Assembly (NCBI GenBank): GCA_003484235.1
Contig: DNDP01000476.1
Location: forward strand, 627-5,942
DNA length: 5,316 nucleotides
Source of the DNA: Verrucomicrobiales bacterium
GTDB lineage: Bacteria; Verrucomicrobiota; Verrucomicrobiia; Limisphaerales; RI-55
Direction: 5' to 3'
Shown: positions 1-4,075 of the stretch, in pieces
Numbering within the stretch: the stretch's first letter is position 1
Layout: every line of letters begins with the position of its first letter
Program-made: the position numbers and the translations under genes
Notes under the pieces: generated by a model
Databases searched by the model: none
The model's input: the letters and a program-made list of their open reading frames with translations, nothing else
Told to the model about the DNA's origin: nothing

Positions 1-831
1 GTGGGGACCGATCCAGCCCATCATGAGCGCGCCGACGGAAAAGGCGCCAACCTCCATCAGGTGCTGCATTGCCACCGGGATGCCGAGCCGGAACTGCTCG
101 CGCAACCGTTTCCACGAAAGCGGCAGCCACCAGGAACGGGGCCTCCACCTTTCCTCGCGCCGGGAGGTCAGCACGTAGAGCAGCGTGCCGAACATCATGA
201 CCACGCGGGCGAGGAGCGTGGCGAGTCCGGCTCCGTCGAGCCCCAACGCGGGTGAACCGAGATTGCCGAAGATGAAGATCCAGTTCAGGAAGATGTTCAG
301 CAGCACGCTCCCCAGCAGGATGAGCATGGGGGGCCACGGGTCGTTGACCGATTCGCAGAACTGTTTGCCGGTGTGCGAGATCAGCAGCGGAAGGATCGAC
401 CAGGAGAAGTAGAGAAGATAGTTCTGGCAGGTGGCCACCACTTCCGCCGGCTGACCAAGCAGTTCGAGGTGGGGTCCGGCGAACGTCATGAACAGTCCCG
501 TGGCGACCCCCGCCAGGAGCGCCACGACCAGTCCGTGGCGAAAGGTTTCCGCCGCCTCCGGAGGCTGCCTTGCTCCGCAGGCCTGCGAGGTGAGGATCTG
601 CACAGCGGTCAGGAGGCCGATGCCAAAGATCATGGGCAGATGTGAAACCGTGTTGACGAGCGACGCTCCGGCCAGAGGGACAACTCCGACCCGGCCGACC
701 ATGATCGTGTCGGCCAGGCCCAGCATCATGTGGCCCAGCATTCCGGCCATGATGGGAAACGCCAACGTCAGGGTGCGCTTCGCCTCGAGCAGCCACTTTA
801 TCAGGGAACGATTTTGTGGGTTGATGGACAT
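1..831 (-). CDS. MATE-family multidrug/metabolite efflux transporter, N-terminal 277 residues (partial)
   Basis: This is an integral inner-membrane antiporter of the MATE family, which uses Na+ or H+ gradients to expel cationic drugs or metabolites. The window holds the first 277 codons; family members are usually about 440-470 residues, so roughly 60% is present and the stop lies outside. Visible features are a charged cytoplasmic N-terminus, a first hydrophobic segment with FPIMAGMLGHMMLGLADTIM (residues 25-44, the typical MATE opening), VQILTSQACGA (77-87), and GLDGAGLATLLAR (197-209), the glycine-rich signature in the middle of the first half. The second MatE repeat begins around FRLGIPVAMQHL (247-258). 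The ATG at 831 is chosen because GTGAGG sits 5 nt upstream. It follows the EamA gene by 21 nt in the same reading frame, so the two are surely cotranscribed. The substrate cannot be inferred. The family call is secure. Confidence 0.95.
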   Translation of the reverse strand, partial: MSINPQNRSLIKWLLEAKRTLTLAFPIMAGMLGHMMLGLADTIMVGRVGVVPLAGASLVNTVSHLPMIFGIGLLTAVQILTSQACGARQPPEAAETFRHGLVVALLAGVATGLFMTFAGPHLELLGQPAEVVATCQNYLLYFSWSILPLLISHTGKQFCESVNDPWPPMLILLGSVLLNIFLNWIFIFGNLGSPALGLDGAGLATLLARVVMMFGTLLYVLTSRREERWRPRSWWLPLSWKRLREQFRLGIPVAMQHLMEVGAFSVGALMMGWIGPH

Positions 832-836
832 GCCGG

Positions 837-842
837 CCTCAC
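837..842 (-). promoter_or_regulatory. Ribosome binding site of the MATE gene
   Basis: GTGAGG lies 5 nt before the ATG at 831 on the minus strand, inside the 21-nt gap after the EamA stop codon (853-855). It fixes the MATE start and shows that the gene is initiated on its own rather than by readthrough of the in-frame TAG. Confidence 0.6.
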
Positions 843-852
843 GAACGGTCGA

Positions 853-1818
853 CTAGCCGGCCCGTTCCGGGTCCGGCAGTGCGGGACTGGTCGCCGGGCG
901 GGAGCGCGCCGGCCGGCCATAGATGATCAGGATGACCGCAACCAGAATCAGGCCGGTGGAGAAGACCAGCCGCATGCTGAACGGCTCGCGGCCCAGGGTG
1001 CAGCCCAGCACGACGGCGATGAGCGGATTCACGAACGCATAGGTGGACACCTTCGACGGTGTGCTGACCTGCAGCAGCCAGACATAGGCGGTGAATCCCA
1101 CCAGCGCACCAACCAGCGACAGGTAGAGCCACGACCAGAAGGAAAGCGCACTGACGGCTGCCGGATCAAACGCCGGAATCTCCCCCACGGCCACGCCGAA
1201 CAGCGTCATCACCAGGCCTCCCGAGATCATCTGCATGCCGATTGCCAGCAGGGCCGACGCGGGCTTTGCCGAACGCCGGCTGAAGAGCGAGCCGACCGCC
1301 CAGCAGACCGTGGCCAGCAGCAGCGCGGCCAGCCCCGGCCACGGCAGCGGAGCGCCATCGTAGCCGCGACCGCCCATGACCAGGATTCCCACTCCGGCGA
1401 ATCCGGCGACGAGCCCAAGCACGATTTTCAACGTGGGCCGGCCCGCCGCGCCCTCGCGCCATTCGAGCAGCATCATCCACAGCGGCACGATGGCGACCAT
1501 CAGCGCGGCGACGCTGGACGGGATCACCTTTTCAGCCCACACGACGCCGCCATTGCCGCCGAGCAGCATCAGCGTCCCGACGATGGTGGCGTCGCGCCAC
1601 TGCCGGAAAGTCGGCCAGTCGCCGCTCCGGCACTTCATCCAGGCGAACAGCACCAGACCGGCGAGCACGAAACGGGAGCCCGCCATCAGGAACGGGGGCA
1701 TGCTTTCGACGGCATACCGGATCGCCAGATAGGTGGAACCCCAGATGAGGTAGACCGCCGCGAAGGCGGCCACGATGAGCCCGGCCGCGGGCGGGCGGGA
1801 AGAATTGTCGGAGCTCAT
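853..1818 (-). CDS. yedA: EamA/DMT-superfamily exporter, YedA-like
   Basis: A 321-residue inner-membrane drug/metabolite transporter with two EamA repeats and about ten hydrophobic segments. Repeat 1 runs from about 14 to 148 and carries LIWGSTYLAIRYAVESMPPF (24-43), then GGNGGVVWAEKVIPSSVAAL (87-106), both very close in pattern to E. coli YedA. Repeat 2 runs from about 160 to 300 and contains WAVGSLFSRR (173-182) and STYAFVNPLIAVVLG (258-272). A Pro- and Arg-rich cytoplasmic tail follows. Length is normal for the family. The ATG at 1818 has a near-perfect Shine-Dalgarno sequence 4 nt upstream and overlaps the stop of the preceding 64-aa gene (ATGA, 1815-1818), so translation is probably coupled. 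The frame stays open far upstream, but that extension is His/Arg-rich and not coding-like. YedA is a poorly characterised exporter in E. coli; the substrate here is unknown and the symbol denotes similarity, not proven orthology. Confidence 0.94.
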   Translation of the reverse strand: MSSDNSSRPPAAGLIVAAFAAVYLIWGSTYLAIRYAVESMPPFLMAGSRFVLAGLVLFAWMKCRSGDWPTFRQWRDATIVGTLMLLGGNGGVVWAEKVIPSSVAALMVAIVPLWMMLLEWREGAAGRPTLKIVLGLVAGFAGVGILVMGGRGYDGAPLPWPGLAALLLATVCWAVGSLFSRRSAKPASALLAIGMQMISGGLVMTLFGVAVGEIPAFDPAAVSALSFWSWLYLSLVGALVGFTAYVWLLQVSTPSKVSTYAFVNPLIAVVLGCTLGREPFSMRLVFSTGLILVAVILIIYGRPARSRPATSPALPDPERAG

Positions 1819-2009
1819 GCGGCCTCCTCCCTGGCATCGTCCAGAACGGTGTTGAGCATGCGCAGGTCGGCGACGGCCGCGGCTTCCGCGGCGCGGGCGG
1901 CGAGTCCGAGGCGCCGGTAGATGGCCGCCAGTTCCCAGACCAGGAAGGTGCGCAGCAGCGTTGGTGTGGCCGGTTCCGCGGGTTTCGTATCGGTGGTGAT
2001 GTATTTCAT
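1815..2009 (-). CDS. Small hypothetical protein (64 aa), first gene of the efflux operon
   Basis: I do not recognise this protein. It is 64 residues, begins MKYITTDTKPAEPATPTLLR and continues as a predicted alpha-helical, Ala/Glu/Arg-rich chain (about residues 17-64) with the stretch LVWELAAIYRRLGLAARAAE near its centre. There is no signal peptide, transmembrane segment or Cys/His metal motif. It looks like a soluble helical hairpin or small coiled-coil protein. The ATG at 2009 has GGGAGA about 11 nt upstream, which is a little far. An alternative GTG at 2063 would lie inside the terminator stem and is unlikely. Its TGA overlaps the EamA ATG, and the EamA ribosome site lies inside its 3' end, so it may serve mainly for translational coupling. 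It could also be a small regulator or partner of the exporter. The reading frame is plausible from operon geometry alone; function is unknown. Confidence 0.65.
   Translation of the reverse strand: MKYITTDTKPAEPATPTLLRTFLVWELAAIYRRLGLAARAAEAAAVADLRMLNTVLDDAREEAA
1823..1831 (-). promoter_or_regulatory. Strong Shine-Dalgarno of the EamA gene
   Basis: GGGAGGAGG lies 4 nt upstream of the ATG at 1818, within the last codons of the 64-aa gene. It decides the EamA start against the long open upstream extension of the same frame. Confidence 0.75.
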
Positions 2010-2047
2010 GTCGGTGGCTTTCTCCCACGCTCGCGGCGGAAACGGGC

Positions 2048-2085
2048 AAAACAAAAAACCCACCGCCGTCGTGCAGCGGTGGGTT
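2048..2085 (-). terminator. Intrinsic terminator between the 34-codon leader ORF and the efflux genes (putative attenuator)
   Basis: On the minus strand a 12-bp stem (2074-2085 with 2057-2068; one G-U pair, the rest Watson-Crick) closes a 5-nt CACGA loop and runs into TTTTTTGTTTTG. This is a textbook rho-independent terminator for minus-strand transcription. On the plus strand the hairpin is not followed by a U tract. The stem begins 20 nt after the stop of the 34-codon ORF and ends about 45 nt before the 64-aa gene. That gap has no convincing promoter, so the efflux genes probably depend on readthrough. Confidence 0.85.
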
Positions 2086-2201
2086 GGAAATTCGTCGATT
2101 TTGCCTTAATCCATGAATCCTCCACCGCCGGGTGCGCGCGCAATGACGGAAGCGCGCAGCCACATGGCTGGCTTCACTACCTGCACGCAGTTGGCGATGG
2201 A
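2057..2201 (-). promoter_or_regulatory. Putative four-segment transcription attenuator
   Basis: Four RNA segments can pair in exclusive ways. Segment 1 is UCCAUCGCC (2193-2201, codons 4-6 of the leader ORF). Segment 2 is CGGCGGUGGA (2121-2130, codons 27-30). Segment 3 is CCACCGCUG (2074-2082). Segment 4 is CGGCGGUGG (2060-2068). Segments 1 and 2 pair over 9 bp with one G-U; 2 and 3 over 9 bp with one G-U; 3 and 4 form the core of the terminator. Segment 2 repeats segment 4 exactly over 9 nt. Pairing 2:3 would block the terminator; pairing 1:2 would leave it free, as in trp-type attenuation. The pairings are read directly from sequence; the regulatory role is inferred. Confidence 0.5.
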
Positions 2202-2210
2202 ATGCTTCAT
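2106..2210 (-). CDS. 34-codon leader ORF upstream of the efflux operon
   Basis: A short ORF, too small for routine gene finding. The peptide opens MKHSIANCVQVVKP, has one Trp (residue 17), and ends IARAPGGGGFMD before TAA. It lies between a good promoter and a strong terminator, which is the position of an attenuator leader peptide. Its codons 4-6 and 28-31 contain RNA segments that pair with each other, and the latter also pair with the terminator. No clear Shine-Dalgarno precedes the ATG, and the predicted transcript start leaves only about 5-9 nt, so initiation would be nearly leaderless. Residues 25-28 (RAPG) resemble the RAPP/RAPG-type ribosome arrest motif known from arrest peptides such as ApdA and ApdP. 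Alternatives are a free small peptide with its own terminator, or a chance ORF. No homologue is recognised. Translation is inferred, not shown. Confidence 0.5.
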   Translation of the reverse strand: MKHSIANCVQVVKPAMWLRASVIARAPGGGGFMD

Positions 2211-2224
2211 CGGCTCGGTCAGGA

Positions 2225-2253
2225 TTAATAGGGAGGCGCTTCCTGCAGGTCAA
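2225..2253 (-). promoter_or_regulatory. Sigma70-type promoter for the leader and efflux operon
   Basis: TTGACC (2248-2253), a 17-bp spacer and TATTAA (2225-2230) lie on the minus strand. The -35 matches five of six consensus bases, the -10 four of six, and the spacing is ideal. The expected start site is around 2215-2219, only about 5-9 nt before the ATG of the 34-codon ORF. It is the best promoter-like sequence in the window and points straight into the attenuator region. Confidence 0.6.
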
Positions 2254-2323
2254 CCTTCGAGTTTGAACGAAAGGCCCATCTCTCCACAGGCTGGTTGAAC
2301 GCGCCAACCGAACGAGGCCGGGC

Positions 2324-2352
2324 TTGTAGATTTTGCGTGGCCTGCCCTAAGC
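2324..2352 (+). promoter_or_regulatory. Possible promoter of the polysaccharide export gene
   Basis: TTGTAG (2324-2329), 17 bp and CTAAGC (2347-2352) form a weak promoter-like pair about 80 bp before the divergent plus-strand gene. The match to consensus is poor. I list it because a promoter must lie in 2254-2423 unless transcription comes from further away, and this is the best candidate I see there. Confidence 0.25.
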
Positions 2353-2370
2353 TCCCCCCTCGAAAGGGTG

Positions 2371-2392
2371 CCCGGTGCGAAACCGAACCGGG
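2371..2392 (+). repeat. Inverted repeat in the 5' leader of the polysaccharide export gene
   Basis: CCCGGT (2371-2376) and ACCGGG (2387-2392) form a perfect 6-bp stem with a 10-nt loop, about 40 nt upstream of the start codon. There is no U tract, so it is not a terminator. It could stabilise the mRNA, bind a regulator, or be chance in GC-rich DNA. Confidence 0.3.
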
Positions 2393-2430
2393 TGGCCGCC
2401 GACTGAACCGTCCAACATCATTGGAGCTCC

Positions 2431-3075
2431 ATGAAATCCTGCACCATTCAAGCGAACCGCCTTGCCGCCGCCTTCAACGCCCTGGTCGCCCCGGCCTCGG
2501 CACTTTTCATTGGCCTGATGACGGGTTGCTCCACCTACAACCCCGTCGTGGTCGGCTCGGACGCCGGTCCCTACGAGGCCACCATCATCCTTCCCGGCGA
2601 CACCATCGCCGTCAGCTTTCCCGGGGCGACAAATCTGAACGCAACCATCACCGTGCCGGTCGACGGTGAAGTCCGTCTCCCGGCCGCCTTCGGCAATCCC
2701 GTTTCAGCGATGTGGAAGAGTCGTTCCCAGTTTGAGGCGGATCTGCTCAAGGAGTTCGGCCCGCAGCTGCGCACGCCCGAGGTGAACGTGCGGACGGTCC
2801 AGTCCGCGGCGGTGGTTTACGTCTCGGGTGCGGTGGCGGCTCCCAACAAGGTGTTGATGAACCGGCCGATGACGCTGCTGGATGCGGTGATGGAGGCCGG
2901 CGGCCCCACTCCGCTGGCAAAAATGGACCGGGTCTCGGTGGTCAGGAACTTCATGGGCGAGCAGCGCACCTACAATGTGGACCTGAGCTCGGCCTTTTCC
3001 GGCCAGGATGTCATGCCGTTCTACCTCCGCCCCTTCGACTCGGTGGTGGTTCCGGCCAGAAAGTTCAACTTCTAG
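2431..3075 (+). CDS. Polysaccharide biosynthesis/export lipoprotein (Poly_export and SLBB domains)
   Basis: A 214-residue exported lipoprotein related to the periplasmic part of outer-membrane polysaccharide secretins such as Wza. Residues 1-32 form a signal peptide with a lipobox ending MTGC, so Cys33 would be the lipidated N-terminus of the mature protein. A Poly_export domain spans about 48-122, with ILPGDTIAVSFPG (53-65) and VDGEVRLPAAFG (77-88). An SLBB-like domain follows at about 126-172 (VYVSGAVAAPNKV, then TLLDAVMEAGG). The C-terminus YLRPFDSVVVPAR (198-210) is the usual closing strand. It is shorter than Wza (about 380 residues) and lacks a C-terminal amphipathic helix, so it may be an accessory or periplasmic ring protein. 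GGAG lies 4 nt before the ATG. No Wzc-like kinase, polymerase or glycosyltransferase adjoins it. It is divergent from the efflux leader and shares its stop with rsfS in CTAG. Confidence 0.9.
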   Translation: MKSCTIQANRLAAAFNALVAPASALFIGLMTGCSTYNPVVVGSDAGPYEATIILPGDTIAVSFPGATNLNATITVPVDGEVRLPAAFGNPVSAMWKSRSQFEADLLKEFGPQLRTPEVNVRTVQSAAVVYVSGAVAAPNKVLMNRPMTLLDAVMEAGGPTPLAKMDRVSVVRNFMGEQRTYNVDLSSAFSGQDVMPFYLRPFDSVVVPARKFNF

Positions 3076-3473
3076 TCGGCGCCGCTTTCCGCTTCCTTGG
3101 CACCTTTGCCGGACTTTGGCGCCGCGGGCTTGCGCGGCTTCACCCGTTTGCCATCCCGCCAGAGGCCTTCCAGGTCGAATCGCTCGCGCGCGTCGGGCTT
3201 CATCAGGTGCACAATCACGTCGAAGAAGTCCAGGCCCTGCCAGTCGGTCTGGTTGGAGCCGTCCACGGCCCGCGGGCGGATGCCGAAGTCGTCCCGCAGC
3301 TTGTCGGTGATCTCGTCGCGGATGGCGCGCAGATGGGGCTCGCTGCTGCCGGTGGCGATCACGAAGTAGTCGGTCACGGAGGAAAGTTCCGCCACGTCAA
3401 GGATGACGATGCCCTCGGCTTTGCGGTTGTCCGCCAGCCAGGCGCACCATTGGGCGAGTTGCTTCGAAGTCAT
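3072..3473 (-). CDS. rsfS: Ribosomal silencing factor RsfS
   Basis: A 133-residue cytoplasmic protein that binds L14 (uL14) on the 50S subunit and blocks joining with the 30S when nutrients are short. Family features are clear: VILDVAELSSVTDYFVIATG (23-42), SSEPHLRAIRDEI (43-55), WQGLDFFDVIVHL (78-90) and RFDLEGLW (98-105). The last 25 residues are a Lys/Pro-rich tail, longer than the minimal domain and probably disordered. The ATG at 3473 overlaps the nadD stop (ATGA, 3470-3473). No strong Shine-Dalgarno is visible, which suggests coupling to nadD translation. The frame is open upstream to 3731, but that part is antisense-like shadow over nadD. Its TAG overlaps the stop of the convergent polysaccharide gene. 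The nadD-rsfS pairing is common in bacteria and supports the call. Confidence 0.96.
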   Translation of the reverse strand: MTSKQLAQWCAWLADNRKAEGIVILDVAELSSVTDYFVIATGSSEPHLRAIRDEITDKLRDDFGIRPRAVDGSNQTDWQGLDFFDVIVHLMKPDARERFDLEGLWRDGKRVKPRKPAAPKSGKGAKEAESGAD

Positions 3474-4075
3474 CGCGCGGGAGAGTGGGGAACGCCCCTG
3501 GAAAGATAAAGCCGATTGTTGGCGATCGCCTCGGCAACGGCCGCCGGCACCAGACCGCGCAGCGGCAGGCCCCGGCGCACCCGCTCGCGGATCTGGGAGG
3601 ACGATACTCCCAGGGGAAATCCGCACAGTCGATGTCCCCGAAACGGCTCGGGCAGCACCGCAGGCTGAACGCCCGGCCGGGGAATGACCGCGAACTCGGC
3701 GAGCGTTGCCAGTTCGTCGGCATCCTTCCACTTGGGCAGGGTTGCAACGTGATCGTCCCCGACCAGATAGAACAGCGTGGCGTCCGGATGGCGCGCGCGG
3801 ATGGTCCGCAGGGTTTCCACGGTGAACGACACGCCGCCGCGATCGAGTTCCAGGAGGTCAACCGAGCAGCGCGGCTCGCCGGCCAGGGCCAGCCTCAGCA
3901 GCCGCACGCGCTCGGTGGCGGGTGCCGGATCGGCGTCGGGCTTGAACGGCGAGCGTGCGGCGGGAACGAAGACCAGCCGGTCCAGCGACAATTCCTCCAG
4001 CGCCGCCTGCGCCACCAGCAGGTGGCCGTGGTGGACCGGATCAAACGAGCCACCATAGATGCCAATCCGTTTCAT
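3470..4075 (-). CDS. nadD: Nicotinate-nucleotide adenylyltransferase NadD
   Basis: A 201-residue cytoplasmic enzyme that joins nicotinate mononucleotide and ATP to give deamido-NAD and pyrophosphate (EC 2.7.7.18), the penultimate step of NAD synthesis. The nucleotidyltransferase fold is marked by GGSFDPVHHGH (8-18), the HxGH-type ATP site. LVGDDHVATLPKW (104-116) matches the substrate-binding region, and VSSSQIR (157-163) is the ISSTxIR-type motif that binds ATP phosphates. Length is normal for the family. The ATG at 4075 overlaps the stop of the pyruvate carboxylase gene (ATGA, 4072-4075), with GCGGGAG just upstream as a likely ribosome site. The gene ends in an ATGA overlap with rsfS. Nothing is missing among the key motifs. 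Confidence 0.97.
   Translation of the reverse strand: MKRIGIYGGSFDPVHHGHLLVAQAALEELSLDRLVFVPAARSPFKPDADPAPATERVRLLRLALAGEPRCSVDLLELDRGGVSFTVETLRTIRARHPDATLFYLVGDDHVATLPKWKDADELATLAEFAVIPRPGVQPAVLPEPFRGHRLCGFPLGVSSSQIRERVRRGLPLRGLVPAAVAEAIANNRLYLSRGVPHSPAR

Noticed and set aside
730..1920. Long plus-strand open frame (396 codons) opposite the EamA gene
   Set aside because: Its translation is a low-complexity His/Gln/Arg/Gly-rich chain with no domain, as expected for the antisense of a GC-rich membrane-protein gene.
2057..2085. The hairpin as a plus-strand terminator
   Set aside because: On the plus strand the stem is followed by GGAAATTC, with no U tract; the tract lies only on the minus-strand side.
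2113..2298. Plus-strand ORF across the leader region
   Set aside because: It has no ribosome site or recognisable domain, and it runs antisense to the promoter and attenuator elements.
1819..2307. 163-codon N-terminal extension of the EamA frame
   Set aside because: The extension is Arg/His-rich and crosses the leader and terminator. The ATG at 1818 has a strong Shine-Dalgarno and the family's usual N-terminus.
3061..3071. Near-palindrome AAGTTCAACTT at the end of the polysaccharide gene as a terminator
   Set aside because: The stem is short and AT-rich with almost no loop and no U tract; it simply encodes the C-terminal residues.
3474..3731. N-terminal extension of RsfS
   Set aside because: It overlaps nadD in another frame, is Arg/Ala/Gly-rich, and RsfS homology begins right after the ATG at 3473.
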